DNA of 64,000 nt from Candidatus Latescibacterota bacterium. GTDB lineage: Bacteria > JAAXHH01. The translations under genes and the position numbers were made by a program. Of this stretch, positions 42,428-51,899 are shown one piece after another. The notes under the pieces were generated by a model. It was not told where the DNA came from. It worked only from the letters and a program-made list of their open reading frames with translations, and made no database searches. The stretch's first letter is position 1. Each line of letters starts with the position of its first letter. The stretch spans positions 62,001-126,000 of the forward strand of contig JAJEHX010000053.1 in assembly GCA_022823465.1 (NCBI GenBank), written 5' to 3'.

Positions 42428-44179
42428 CTAGAAGGGAAAGTCGCCCGTCGGGTCGTTGACGTACCGCGAAGTGCCGATCGCGAGGCGCGCGCCGGCCCCG
42501 GGCGCCAGTTCCACGTTCAGCACCCGGTCGTGCACGGGGTGTTCCTCGCCGCCGTCGACCCGGACCGTCGTCCACTGGTGCTCCCCGTAGGTACCGCCCT
42601 GCACCACGACCGTCCGCGGCTCGAGCTGGTTGACGTTGACGAGACTAATCCGCGTCTCGTCCGCCGTCAGTCCATCTACCAGGGCGCCGACGTCGGGCGG
42701 CAGGCCCGGCCGGGCCCGTTTCGGATCGAAGTAGCGCAGGCGGGTGTGGAGCGGCCGCCCCACCCGGGGGATCGTTCCGCCCATGGTCAGTTCGACGAGC
42801 GCGTCGACGGTGGCGGGACGAAACATGTTCGGGTTGTCCGACAGACGGGTGTCGGGCGTGGTGGGATCGTCGTACATGTCCTGCACTTTCCGGCGGACCA
42901 CGCCGATGTCCGCCTGCAACGTCTCGACGGGGTAGCCGGGGTTGTTCCCTTCGAGAAAATCGATCCAGGGACTGTTCACCCGCCCGCGGTCCGCTTCGTC
43001 CATGGACCAGTAGTAGATCTCGAGCGCCCCGTCGTCGTAGGGTTCGGGCATCCACTCGTACCAGCCGTCGTCGTTGTGCATGCGGGGGTACATCTCGACG
43101 CCGTCGATCTTCCGGCTGTTCGCGTTTACTCCGTCGAGGGTCGTGCGCCAGGGTTCGAGGTAGCGCCTGTCGCCCGTGAGTATGAGCGCGTTGCCGAATC
43201 CGTCCAGGCACCGGGCGACCCCGAGGCGGCTCTTGGGTTCCCCGGTGTGAGGCGTGATCGTCGTATGGGCCCAGCCGTACACGCCGCCCCACCAGCGTCC
43301 GCCCGCGGCGCCGCCGATCGTGCCGTCCAGCCCGATGTTCGAGGGGATGATCCCGCCGTTGGCGCGGGTCCGCTCCACCCACGCGTCGGCGTACTCGAGC
43401 AGCCAGTCCCTGTACTTCGGGTCCTTCGTGTGGACGTAGGCGTTGAAGGCCATGCAGGTGGCGGCCAGGTTCAGCGGATGATCCCCGGCCACGTCTTCGT
43501 AACCGATATAGTGGTCCAGCATGTCCTGGTAGTGCCGCTCGCCGTGGGCCAGGATGAAGCGGCCGTCCTCGATGCGGTCGCCGGCCCAGTCGAGGGGCGT
43601 GGTCCTGCGCAGGAGCGATCCGCGGCTGCCGTTGAACATGCTGCGGATGAGCCTGTGCTCCGGGTCCCAGTTGGGCACTTCGATCTGCCCGGGCAGGTCG
43701 TCGCCTTCCATGAAGAAGCCCGCAAAACGCCGAAGCCGCCGGATATGCCGGTCGTCGCCGGGATCGCACAGCCCGATGGTCCCCGTCACCGCGTTGCCCT
43801 CCTGGTGGTGGGCCCAGTCGAACATTACGGGGAACTCCCGGTAGTACATGCCCTCGCGGGCGAATTCAACCTCCTCGGTCCGGGCCTCGGTGTATTGCCG
43901 GAAGTGGCCCTCCTGGGCCTTCTGGCACATGGCCACGAGGTCGTCCGATCCCCCGATCAGGTAGAGAGCCGGCACGTTCGTCAGGTTCTCGATGGCGTCG
44001 TCGGGGCCGTCCAGGGCGCCCCAGCGCTCGACGCAGAGCAGGTAGCCCCGCTCGTCGAAGTACCGGTCGAAAAACGCCCTCGTGTGCTCGTTATTGGCCC
44101 GGATCAGTTCGCGTTCGAGCAGGGCCCAGGGCGGCGGGGGCATGGGGGTGGTGATCGAAATCGCGGCGTTCCTCGACAT
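42428..44179 (-). CDS. Large soluble protein of unknown function, possible (alpha/alpha) toroid enzyme
   Basis: I do not recognise a named family for this 583-residue protein. Repeating helical segments with aromatic and Gly-rich loops (YIGYEDVAGDHPLNLAATCMAFNAYVHTKDPKYRDWLLEYADAW; NGGIIPSNIGLDGTIGGAAGGRWWGGVYGW) suggest an (alpha/alpha)-toroid as in six-hairpin glycosidases or lyases. The last 100 residues look like beta-sandwich. There is no signal peptide. CGGGAGC seven bases upstream supports start 44179. A carbohydrate-active role is only suggested by the fold impression and the ABC importer nearby. Confidence 0.6.
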   Translation of the reverse strand: MSRNAAISITTPMPPPPWALLERELIRANNEHTRAFFDRYFDERGYLLCVERWGALDGPDDAIENLTNVPALYLIGGSDDLVAMCQKAQEGHFRQYTEARTEEVEFAREGMYYREFPVMFDWAHHQEGNAVTGTIGLCDPGDDRHIRRLRRFAGFFMEGDDLPGQIEVPNWDPEHRLIRSMFNGSRGSLLRRTTPLDWAGDRIEDGRFILAHGERHYQDMLDHYIGYEDVAGDHPLNLAATCMAFNAYVHTKDPKYRDWLLEYADAWVERTRANGGIIPSNIGLDGTIGGAAGGRWWGGVYGWAHTTITPHTGEPKSRLGVARCLDGFGNALILTGDRRYLEPWRTTLDGVNANSRKIDGVEMYPRMHNDDGWYEWMPEPYDDGALEIYYWSMDEADRGRVNSPWIDFLEGNNPGYPVETLQADIGVVRRKVQDMYDDPTTPDTRLSDNPNMFRPATVDALVELTMGGTIPRVGRPLHTRLRYFDPKRARPGLPPDVGALVDGLTADETRISLVNVNQLEPRTVVVQGGTYGEHQWTTVRVDGGEEHPVHDRVLNVELAPGAGARLAIGTSRYVNDPTGDFPF

Positions 44180-44224
44180 GGATTGCTCCCGGTCTGGCAA
44201 GTCGGTTGAACGGAAAGGCGCAGT

Positions 44225-44272
44225 CGCCCTGAGGCGCGGTCACTCTGAAGCGCGATCATTCTGAGGCGCGGT
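44225..44272. repeat. 16-bp tandem repeat x3
   Basis: Variants of CNCNCTGAGGCGCGGT start at 44225, 44241 and 44257, upstream of the large unknown gene. Confidence 0.8.
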
Positions 44273-44332
44273 ATGTAAGTCGCGGTCGCACTGGGTTCGG
44301 AGAAACGGCAAGAACATATAACCGGCGGGAAC

Positions 44333-44518
44333 GGGTGTCAACCGCGGCATGGCCTGTCAATCGCGGACGCAGTAGTCAACCGCGCCATCGGATGTCGACT
44401 GCGGTCGTGGGTGTCGACTGCGGCTTCGGGTGTCAACGGCTTGCTGGAAGGATGGCGGCGCTGCTAGAGAAACGCGGCCTCGGGTATCGACTGCGATCTT
44501 GGTTGTCGACCGCTCACC
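44333..44518. repeat. Long degenerate array of ~18-bp GGGTGTCRACYGCGG units
   Basis: At least eight units, e.g. at 44333, 44390, 44409, 44428, 44482 and 44501, with spacings of about 18-21 bp and one interruption. The array fills most of the 550-bp gap between the divergent unknown gene and the second PhyH gene. No ORF of substance is seen there. Confidence 0.75.
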
Positions 44519-44732
44519 GGACAGAGGCGGCGTGGTTCGAGAACCGGAATGTTGACGGGTCGGGCGCCGGTTTCTATATTTGGCAGACCCGGCCGCAATT
44601 TGCACGGGCCCGTCCGGGGACATGAACGTACGAGCGCCCGTACCGAGTGCCTATGCCGGGTTCCGTGCCGGGTGCAACGCCGAATGCAATGCCACCGGAA
44701 TCCTTGTTACGCCCTTCCAGGAAAAGATATCC

Positions 44733-45560
44733 ATGGAGTTCACGCCTCTTACCCCGGACCAGCGTGAACACTTCCGGGAACACGGTTACCTGATCGTCAA
44801 GGACGCCCTCGCCGACGATCTGCGAAACCGGGTGGTGGCTGTCGGCGACCGGTTCATGGAGACCGCGGGGCCGATACACAATTATTACGCCAACCGGTAT
44901 ATCGACCTGGCCCTGGACGACGCCCTGGTCGAACTCACCACCAACAGCCGTACGGTACCCCTGGTGGTGCAGCTGCTCTCCTACAACATCCATCTCATGC
45001 GGGGACATCTCATCTACAAGTATCCCCAGCCCGCATCCGACGAACCGCTCTATCCCGACGGCGACGGCCGGTCCTTCCGGAACTGGCATCGCGACCTGAA
45101 CAACTTCACGCCCGATCACCCCATACGGGGGACGGTGGCGGTTCGCGTCGGCTACTGCCTGACGGACTTCCCATCGCCCGACGCGGGGGCGACCATGCTC
45201 GTGCCCGGAAGCCACAAGCTGAACGAAGCCCTGCGGTTCAAAGAGGGTTCCCTCGATCCGCCGGAATTCATCGAGCCGGTGCTGGAAGCGGGCGACGCCT
45301 ACATCTTCAGTACCAGCACTTATCACACCCCCGCCGTCAACTTCACCGGCGTCACCACCAAGGTCCTGCTCGTCAGCTATGCCTACCGCTGGTGGGCCCA
45401 GCAGCATCCGACACCGCCGGGCGAGGTGCTCGAACGCATGGATCCCATCACGGCGCAGCTCTTCTGCAAACCCTGGGAAGGCGACGACGTGCCCCTGCGC
45501 GCGTGGGCGGCGGAACATGGCCTGCCGGTGGAAGATCCGCCCATGCGGGTGTTCGAGTAG
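44733..45560 (+). CDS. Phytanoyl-CoA dioxygenase family (PhyH) oxygenase
   Basis: This 275-residue protein is the second PhyH-type Fe(II)/2-oxoglutarate oxygenase in the window. The ligand motif is WHRD (His-x-Asp) in RNWHRDLNNF, with DAGATMLVPGSHK and a distal His in STYHTPAVN. AGGAAAAG upstream sets ATG 44733. Members are numerous in some FCB and related marine/soil lineages. Substrate unknown. Confidence 0.9.
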   Translation: MEFTPLTPDQREHFREHGYLIVKDALADDLRNRVVAVGDRFMETAGPIHNYYANRYIDLALDDALVELTTNSRTVPLVVQLLSYNIHLMRGHLIYKYPQPASDEPLYPDGDGRSFRNWHRDLNNFTPDHPIRGTVAVRVGYCLTDFPSPDAGATMLVPGSHKLNEALRFKEGSLDPPEFIEPVLEAGDAYIFSTSTYHTPAVNFTGVTTKVLLVSYAYRWWAQQHPTPPGEVLERMDPITAQLFCKPWEGDDVPLRAWAAEHGLPVEDPPMRVFE

Positions 45561-45660
45561 GACGTGTTTCCGGTACCCTGACCAGATCGTGAGTAGTGTT
45601 CGAAGCGATGATGGTCCCGGACGAGCTTGGGCCTGACCGGGACTGCAAAAAGGAGCGACC

Positions 45661-46524
45661 ATGTCCAAATCAGACTGGCCTGAACTGGCCGAAGAAGCGC
45701 AGCAGAGATGGAATCAGAACGCGGCGTTCTGGGACGACTACATGGGCGACGAGAGCAACACGTTCCACAATCTGCTGGTACGGCCGGCCATGGAAAAGCT
45801 GCTTGCCGTGCAGTCCGGTGACAAGGTGCTCGACATCGGTTGCGGAAACGGGAACTTCTCGCGATTTCTTGCCGGGCTTGGCGCCCGGGTCACGGCGATC
45901 GACGGCAGCGCGGTGATGATCGAAAGGGCGCGGGCACGGACACGGACGGGGGCGCGTTCAGAGGGACTTGCGAAAGAAGAGGGCGCGGCCTGTAACGAGG
46001 AATCCGCGGGCAGCATAGATTACCGGGTGATCGACGTGACGGATTCGGAGCGGCTGGAAGAGTTGGGTAGCGATTCCTTCGACGCGGCCGTGTCGAACAT
46101 GGCCGTCATGGACATGGCCGTGATTGGATCGATGTTCGAGGCCGTTCACGGCCTACTCAAGCCGGGCGGCGTCTTCGTCTGCAGCCTGACCCATCCGTGC
46201 TTCCAGGCGCCTTACGCGACGCGCTACGCGGAACAGGAAGACCGCGACGGGGAGATGGTAAAGAAGTTCGGGATCAAGATCGAGCGTTACCTGACGCCGC
46301 AACCCTTCGAGGGCCTGGGCATCGTGGGACAGCCCGTGCCACAATACTATTTCCACCGCCCCATTTCGGTACTGCTGTCCGCGTGTTTCGAAGCGGGGTT
46401 CGTCCTGGACGGATTCGAGGAGCGCGCCTTCGACGAAAGCGTTGAGGCCAACCACGCGTTTTCATGGGCGAACTTCAAGGAAACTCCGCCCATGATGGCC
46501 ATGCGTCTGCGGCGGCCGATGTAG
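45661..46524 (+). CDS. Class I SAM-dependent methyltransferase
   Basis: This 287-residue protein has the SAM-binding motif VLDIGCGNGNFSRFLAGLGARVTAIDGS, then DAAVSNMAVMDM (motif II/III region) and LLKPGGVFVCSLTHPCF. An acidic insertion of about 25 residues follows motif I (around 110-130). Substrate unknown. GGAG precedes the ATG. Confidence 0.88.
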   Translation: MSKSDWPELAEEAQQRWNQNAAFWDDYMGDESNTFHNLLVRPAMEKLLAVQSGDKVLDIGCGNGNFSRFLAGLGARVTAIDGSAVMIERARARTRTGARSEGLAKEEGAACNEESAGSIDYRVIDVTDSERLEELGSDSFDAAVSNMAVMDMAVIGSMFEAVHGLLKPGGVFVCSLTHPCFQAPYATRYAEQEDRDGEMVKKFGIKIERYLTPQPFEGLGIVGQPVPQYYFHRPISVLLSACFEAGFVLDGFEERAFDESVEANHAFSWANFKETPPMMAMRLRRPM

Positions 46525-46585
46525 AATCCGCTTCCGCCGGCCTGGTATTCAATCGACCGGCATGGCCCCGCGCATATTGATCTGC

Positions 46586-47272
46586 CTACAGTTGTACCGA
46601 TTCGCCCGGCTTCAATACGACGCACCGGGCCAGGTCGCCCACCTTTTCCACAAATTCGGCCGGATCCTGCTCGATTACGGGGAAGGTATTGTAGTGGACC
46701 GGGATCACGGTCCCTGCGCCGATCATCCGTACCGCCTCCACGGCGTCGTCGATGCCCATGGTGTAGTTGTCCCCGATGGGCATGATCACCACGTCCGGCT
46801 TCTCCAGCCGGCCGATCAGGGCCATGTCGCCGAAAAGACCCGTATCGCCCGTGTTGTAGATCCTCTTCCCGTCGAAGTCGACGATGATGCCCGCGGGATT
46901 GCCCAGGTACACGATGGTACCGTCGTCCGCAGTGACGGAAGAACTGTGGGTCGCCTGGGTCAGCTTCACCCGCCCAAAGGGGAAGGTGTTCGACCCGCCG
47001 ATCCCCAGGTCGTGCGTGGCGGCGCCCTGCGCCTCGCAGTAATTGGCCAGTTCGAAGGAGGCGATGATCGTCGCGCCGCAGCGCGTGGCGATGGGCACGG
47101 CGTCGGCGATATGGTCGGAATGTCCGTGGGTCAGCAGAACGTAGTCGGGGTTCAGATCGTCTGCTGAAATCGTCGCCATCGGATTGCCGGTGATAAAGGG
47201 ATCGAAAAGCAGGTCATGGCTGCCGTCGGACAGGGAAAAACTGGCGTGCGCGTGATAGGTGAGCTCGGCCAT
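46586..47272 (-). CDS. UPF0173-type metal-dependent hydrolase
   Basis: This 228-residue metallo-beta-lactamase-fold protein has LTHGHSDHIADA (metal site), a further THSSS, and TGDTGLFGDM and HYNTFP. It belongs to the UPF0173/YtkL group of uncertain substrate. GAGGAACG eight bases upstream sets start 47272. It is downstream of tpx on the same strand with a terminator-like hairpin between. Confidence 0.9.
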   Translation of the reverse strand: MAELTYHAHASFSLSDGSHDLLFDPFITGNPMATISADDLNPDYVLLTHGHSDHIADAVPIATRCGATIIASFELANYCEAQGAATHDLGIGGSNTFPFGRVKLTQATHSSSVTADDGTIVYLGNPAGIIVDFDGKRIYNTGDTGLFGDMALIGRLEKPDVVIMPIGDNYTMGIDDAVEAVRMIGAGTVIPVHYNTFPVIEQDPAEFVEKVGDLARCVVLKPGESVQL

Positions 47273-47303
47273 GGTCTCGTTCCTCGTTCGGAAGTGAGCA
47301 TCA

Positions 47304-47339
47304 AATAAAACGGCCGGGGCGGATAACGACCCCGGCCGC
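47304..47339 (-). terminator. Rho-independent terminator after tpx
   Basis: On the minus strand CGGCCGGGG and CCCCGGCCG (nine pairs) surround a ten-base loop, followed by TTTTATTT. It lies 30 bp after the tpx stop and before the hydrolase start. Confidence 0.85.
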
Positions 47340-47368
47340 TTCACTGGATTGGGCTGGTCCTTCGATCC

Positions 47369-47887
47369 TCAGACGGCGGCCCGGGCGGCCGCGAGGGCGG
47401 CGTCGTAATCGGGCTCTTCGGTGATTTCCTTCACGTACTCCGCGTAACGGACCGTGTTGGAGGCGTCGACAACGAAGACGGCGCGCGACAACAGGCGCAG
47501 TTCCTTGATCACCGCGCCGTAGGCTACGCCCAGCGAAGTGTCCCGGTGGTCGGACAGGGCGGTCACGTTGTCGGCGCCCGCGTCGCCGCACCAGCGCTTC
47601 TGGGCGAAGGGCAGGTCCGTGCTGACCGCCAGCACCGCGACGTTGTCGCCGAGTCCCGCGGCCGATTCGTTGAAGCGGCGGATTTCGGTGTCGCAAACCG
47701 GCGTGTCCAGGGACGGCACGAGGCAGATGACCTTCACCTTGCCTTCGTAATCCGCCAGAGTAACGGCGGACAGGTCGCCGCCGAGCACGGAAAAGTCCGG
47801 CGCCGCGTCTCCAACCTTCACTTCGTCACCGACCAGGGTCAATCCGTTGCCTTGAAAGGTCGCCGCACCGGCTCTTTCGGTCGCCAT
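47369..47887 (-). CDS. tpx: Thiol peroxidase (atypical 2-Cys peroxiredoxin)
   Basis: This 172-residue peroxidase has GDAAPDFSVLGGDLSAVTL and the peroxidatic Cys in PSLDTPVCDTEIRRFNE. The resolving Cys is in FAQKRWCGDAG. Tpx reduces peroxides with thioredoxin. A 13-bp tandem repeat (from 47908) lies in its leader. Length and motifs are complete. Confidence 0.95.
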   Translation of the reverse strand: MATERAGAATFQGNGLTLVGDEVKVGDAAPDFSVLGGDLSAVTLADYEGKVKVICLVPSLDTPVCDTEIRRFNESAAGLGDNVAVLAVSTDLPFAQKRWCGDAGADNVTALSDHRDTSLGVAYGAVIKELRLLSRAVFVVDASNTVRYAEYVKEITEEPDYDAALAAARAAV

Positions 47888-47907
47888 GATGTCTTCTCTC
47901 CTTGATC

Positions 47908-47946
47908 AAACGGTTACTCGAAACGGTTACTCGAAATGGTTGCTGG
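47908..47946. repeat. 13-bp tandem repeat x3 in the tpx leader
   Basis: AAACGGTTACTCG at 47908 and 47921, with a diverged third copy at 47934. Confidence 0.85.
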
Positions 47947-48137
47947 AAACAGTGCTAAATCAGGTACAAACAAAGGTTTTTGGGCATGTCTGTCACGCCG
48001 CGCGTCGAATCTCACACGGTTTCCTCAATCTCGCGCGTGCTTCCTCAAAGGGCGGACACCCTCAAACTAGCGGCTTCCTCCAAGGGCGGGAGTGGTCTGC
48101 CGACACCGGCGCAACCTAAGCGCGGGCGCCACCGCTG

Positions 48138-49451
48138 TCAAGCGATTATGCCGTCCTGCTTCAGCAACGAAATCGCGCCGTCGAAGGCCTCCGCCGTACG
48201 CTCCACGTCCTCGGTGGTATGGACCGATGAGGTAAGTCCATCGACCCCCATGCAATCCACGCCGTTCAGGAGCAGCGCCTGCCGTATCGCGTGCAGCATA
48301 TCCGCGTCGCCTCGACGGTCCGCGGTGGCCGTTCCCGCCGACAGAATCTTGAAACCGGAGAAGGAGCCGTAGACCCGCCAGCCGTCCAGCCGGTTGGCAG
48401 CCAGCACCTCCGACATTTTCTCGCGCAACTCTACTGCCCGTTCGTTGGCCGTGGCGATGTCCCGGCCATCGGCGATGCGTTTCAGCATGGCGATACCCGC
48501 GGCCGCGGAGAGGGGATTGGCATTGAAGGTCCCGTAGTGCAGCATCTTCTTTTCCGACTGCCATTCCGAGTCGTCCCGAAGCTCCAGCAGTTCCATGATG
48601 TCCGCCCGGCCGACCAGGGCGCCGCCATTCAGCCCCGCAGCCACGATCTTGGCCAGCGTGCTCAGGTCCGGCTTGACTCCGTAATGCTCCTGCGCCCCGC
48701 CCGGCGCGCACCGAAATCCCGTAACGACCTCGTCCATGATGAAGATCACACCGTACCGTTCGGTGAGCTCCCGCAGACCCGGAATGATGTCATCGGACAG
48801 CTCCACGCCCCCGAACATGGCGCCCGTGGGTTCCAGGATGAGGCAGGCGACGTCGTTGTCGCGCTTCAGGACGTCCGCCACGCGGTCCAGGTTGACTTCG
48901 GGCAGGCTGATCAGCGTGTCGAACACCTCCCGAAGCACGCCGGGCATGGGCCGGTTGTTGCCGGGCCCCACGCCGTCCAGCACCTGGTCGTGCCAGCCGT
49001 GGTAATGCCCCCGGAACTTGATGACCTTGCGCCGTCCGGTGAAGGTCCGCGCCAGCCGGATGGCCATGAGCGTGGCTTCCGTACCGGACGAAACGAACCG
49101 GACCGTCTCCGCGGAGGGCATCAGTTGCCGGATCAGGTCCGCCCACTCGATTTCGAGTTCGTGGCACGCCCCGTAGTGGGTGCCGCGGGCCGCCTGCTCC
49201 GCGATCGCCTGTACGATTACCGGATGACTGTGGCCCAGGATCAGGGATCCGTGCCCCATCCAGTAATCGATGATCTCCCGACCCTCTACCGACCATTTCC
49301 GCGATCCCTGTGCCCGGTCGATGTAAACCGGGAAGGGGCGCATGAACCGGCCGTCGTGGGTTACGCCGTTCGGGAACCGCTCGAGCGCCCGCTCGTACAG
49401 CGCGGCCGACTGGTCGAAGGTCTGCCGGTATGTTGTTTCAAGCATCGTCAT
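48138..49451 (-). CDS. Class III aminotransferase, glutamate-1-semialdehyde aminomutase-like
   Basis: This 437-residue PLP enzyme matches the GSA-aminotransferase branch: ALERFPNGVTHDGRFM, FVSSGTEATLMAIRLARTFTGRRKVIKFRGHYHGWHD, FIMDEVVTGFR and the PLP lysine in TLAKIVAAGLNGGALVG. It may be HemL or a related decarboxylating/transaminating enzyme; no other heme genes are here. ATG 49451 follows GAGG; ATG 49445 is also possible. The longer frame to 49508 includes repeat sequence. Confidence 0.88.
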   Translation of the reverse strand: MTMLETTYRQTFDQSAALYERALERFPNGVTHDGRFMRPFPVYIDRAQGSRKWSVEGREIIDYWMGHGSLILGHSHPVIVQAIAEQAARGTHYGACHELEIEWADLIRQLMPSAETVRFVSSGTEATLMAIRLARTFTGRRKVIKFRGHYHGWHDQVLDGVGPGNNRPMPGVLREVFDTLISLPEVNLDRVADVLKRDNDVACLILEPTGAMFGGVELSDDIIPGLRELTERYGVIFIMDEVVTGFRCAPGGAQEHYGVKPDLSTLAKIVAAGLNGGALVGRADIMELLELRDDSEWQSEKKMLHYGTFNANPLSAAAGIAMLKRIADGRDIATANERAVELREKMSEVLAANRLDGWRVYGSFSGFKILSAGTATADRRGDADMLHAIRQALLLNGVDCMGVDGLTSSVHTTEDVERTAEAFDGAISLLKQDGIIA

Positions 49452-49500
49452 GGACGCCGCCTCACGGAACCTGCTGTGTGCCGGATAGCTGTAGATCAAG

Positions 49501-49575
49501 AATGCCACAACTGGCAGAAGTGCGCAGCCAGCGGAAATGCCGCAACTGGCAGAAGCACCGCAGCTGGCAGTTATT
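49501..49575. repeat. CCRCAACTGGCAG tandem repeats, upstream of the aminotransferase
   Basis: Diverged units around GCCACAACTGGCAGAAG recur at 49504, 49539 and 49558 in the spacer 49452-49762. No gene is seen there. Confidence 0.65.
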
Positions 49576-49762
49576 GCCGTACTGCATTTATCGAATCCCT
49601 AATAATACCGGGAGGGCAGGGGGATGACAAGCCCTATCTCGGTGGGTTCGAACAGGGGTTTCGGCTTGACTTTCGGCCTGGGATCGGTAGGTTATAGGAA
49701 CGGCAACCCCTACTGCGCTGTGTTGCTTTAATCGGCGCTTCATCTCCTCGAGAATTCACATC

Positions 49763-50347
49763 ATGGTGTACGAAGCGGTAGACAGATTCACACAAGTTTT
49801 CAAATCAGGAACATTCGCGCGGTGGCAGAGCGCTACCCTCGCCGCCTTGCTGGCCGTAGTCTTCGGTATGACAATCGGTACCGCGGACGCCTCAGCCGGG
49901 GACAGGAACGAAGAAAAGGCGGCGGAGCCCAACTGGCAACGGCTCGACAAAGCCCTGGCGCTGGCCAAAGACTCCGGCAAGCTCATCATCGTCAACTTCT
50001 ACACCGACTGGTGCCCCAACTGCAAAAGGATGAACGAGAAGACTTATCGTGACGAGGGCGTGCTGAAGCAACTGAGCAAATCCTTCATCTCCGTGAAGCT
50101 GAACGCGGAGTCCTCCCGCCCGCTGATTATCGAAGGCCAGGCCATCAGCGAAGCACAGGTGGCCCTGATGTTCCGGGTGAACATGTATCCCACCACGTGG
50201 TTCATCTCCTCGGAAGGCCGCCCCATCTTACCCGTCAGAGGGTATTACGGGCCAGAACTCTTCGCTCCCATGTTGCGTTTTGTCGAAGGCGGATGGTACG
50301 AGAAAATGGACTTCGACATGTACATGGAGCGGGAGAAGAAGCGCTGA
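49763..50347 (+). CDS. Secreted thioredoxin-fold protein
   Basis: This 194-residue protein has an N-terminal hydrophobic segment (ATLAALLAVVFGMTIGTADASA, a signal peptide or anchor) and a thioredoxin domain with the active site WCPNC (Cys84, Cys87), followed by the cis-Pro loop MYPTTWFI. It should reduce or shuffle disulfides outside the cytoplasm, like DsbD-gamma/SoxW relatives. The spacer after it (50348-50552) is AT-rich with no gene seen. Confidence 0.88.
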   Translation: MVYEAVDRFTQVFKSGTFARWQSATLAALLAVVFGMTIGTADASAGDRNEEKAAEPNWQRLDKALALAKDSGKLIIVNFYTDWCPNCKRMNEKTYRDEGVLKQLSKSFISVKLNAESSRPLIIEGQAISEAQVALMFRVNMYPTTWFISSEGRPILPVRGYYGPELFAPMLRFVEGGWYEKMDFDMYMEREKKR

Positions 50348-50552
50348 AGTACCTTCTCAGATTTGCAATACCCAATACTCTGTGTTCTTCAAGAACAGAA
50401 CGATTCGGCGGAACATCCGAACTGATGTTATTGCTTAACGTGAAGAACATGGGCGAAGGTATTTGTATTTCATAACGCCAGCGAGCCCGAAATACCACAC
50501 TGACCATTTGAATATTGTTTTTGGTAAAGCTGTCTGGACAAAAGAGGTATCC

Positions 50553-51605
50553 ATGCCGATTTACAAAATACACGATAAACAGCTCGTAAAACTTGATGAG
50601 ACTACATTCAAAGACCAGAATCTTAAAGAAATAGATCTGCAGAAAATGCTTAAGTCTCAGATCAGTGCGATTTCTCCAGATACTCTAATTGTATCCGAGG
50701 AATTCAGTGACTGGGAGGATAATAGAAACCGGATTGATCTGTTGGGTATCGACAAAGACGCCAGTTTGGTTGTGATCGAACTCAAACGCACAACCGATGG
50801 CGGATACATGGAACTTCAGGCTCTGAGATATGCAGCTATGATTTCGGCGCTGACCTTCGACAAGCTTGTGGAAATATACGGAAATTACCTAAGCAAAAAC
50901 GGCAGTGAGACCAATCCAGAAGAGGGTTTGTTGGATTTTCTGGGTTGGGAAGATCAGCGTGAAGAAGAGTTCGCTCAGGATGTGAGAATCGTGCTTGCCT
51001 CCGCGGAATTCTCAAGGGAACTCTATACATCAGTAATGTGGCTAAATAACCTTGGCCTGGATATCCGTTGCGTACGTATGAATCCGTATGCGAACAGGGA
51101 TGGTACATTCCTCGATATCCAAACGGTCATTCCGTTGCCGGAAGCAGAGGAATATCAGGTAAGGATTCGTGAGAAAACGATGAAAGAGCGGGAGGTTAGA
51201 AAGAGGTCGAGGGATACTGCACGTTTCGAGGTAACAACGGAAGGAAACGAACAACCAAACCTGAGCAGTAATAGAATGATCCATCACGTCACGCGATACG
51301 TGATTTCAAAGGGAAAGCCAATAAAAGATGTAATCAAATTAATAGAACAGATCAGGCCAAATTCATTCCATGTAATAGACGGAACAATAAGTCCGAGAGA
51401 TTTCAAGCGCGAACTACGCTCAATTTCGAAAGATCGACCGAAGCGGTTCTATATTGACGAAAATGAATTGTTCGAGGTAGACGGAAAAACTTACGCGTTG
51501 ACAAAGAACTGGTATACGCGGGACGCGATAAACGCTGCTGAGTCCTTGTCATCACAATACGCTGATCTAGGTATTCAGATTAATCGATTCGATTCTCAGA
51601 CATAA
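50553..51605 (+). CDS. PD-(D/E)xK nuclease-like protein, AT-rich (likely acquired)
   Basis: This 350-residue protein has a restriction-endonuclease-fold core: NRNRIDLLGIDKDASLVVIELKRTTDGGYMELQALRYAAMI, with Asp62, Glu76-x-Lys78 and Gln89 as candidate catalytic residues (EndoMS/NucS/RecB-like). The C-terminal ~120 residues form a separate basic domain I do not recognise. AGAGG before ATG 50553 supports the start. Base composition is clearly poorer in G+C than its neighbours, which suggests transfer. DNA repair or anti-phage defence are possible roles. Confidence 0.75.
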   Translation: MPIYKIHDKQLVKLDETTFKDQNLKEIDLQKMLKSQISAISPDTLIVSEEFSDWEDNRNRIDLLGIDKDASLVVIELKRTTDGGYMELQALRYAAMISALTFDKLVEIYGNYLSKNGSETNPEEGLLDFLGWEDQREEEFAQDVRIVLASAEFSRELYTSVMWLNNLGLDIRCVRMNPYANRDGTFLDIQTVIPLPEAEEYQVRIREKTMKEREVRKRSRDTARFEVTTEGNEQPNLSSNRMIHHVTRYVISKGKPIKDVIKLIEQIRPNSFHVIDGTISPRDFKRELRSISKDRPKRFYIDENELFEVDGKTYALTKNWYTRDAINAAESLSSQYADLGIQINRFDSQT

Positions 51606-51839
51606 CATCTTCACTGCTGGCTTAGTCCACACGCGTAGAACTCCACAATATAAACAGAAAAGCGGCGCCGGTAAACTCCCGCCGGGGCAACGGCAGACGG
51701 ATCATGGTCAGGTCCGCACAAGAGTTCACGCGACGCCGCTATTTCCTAAAGCGTGCGGTCGCTATATCTGTCATTGGCCGGTTTGTACCGTGCGGCCGGC
51801 CGAATCCCGCGCCAGCCGGCTACATCCGGCCCGACTCCT

Positions 51840-51899
51840 TCAATCCGCGCAGGCGGTGAGGCGACCGCCTCCCAGTCAGTCCGCGTAGGCGGCCAGGCG
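51840..51899. repeat. Duplicated 3' end of the sigma-70 gene
   Basis: 51840-51863 and 51876-51899 match at 20 of 24 bases. The latter holds the last codons and stop (51876, minus strand) and the former lies beyond it. A hairpin AGGCGGT/ACCGCCT at 51851-51870 lacks a U-tract. Confidence 0.82.

Noticed and set aside
44225-44518. Possible CRISPR array
   Set aside because: Units are about 16-20 bp, degenerate, and have no unique spacers of constant length; no cas genes nearby.
51851-51870. Terminator after the sigma-70 gene
   Set aside because: The stem AGGCGGT/ACCGCCT has no T-tract and is explained by the duplicated gene end.
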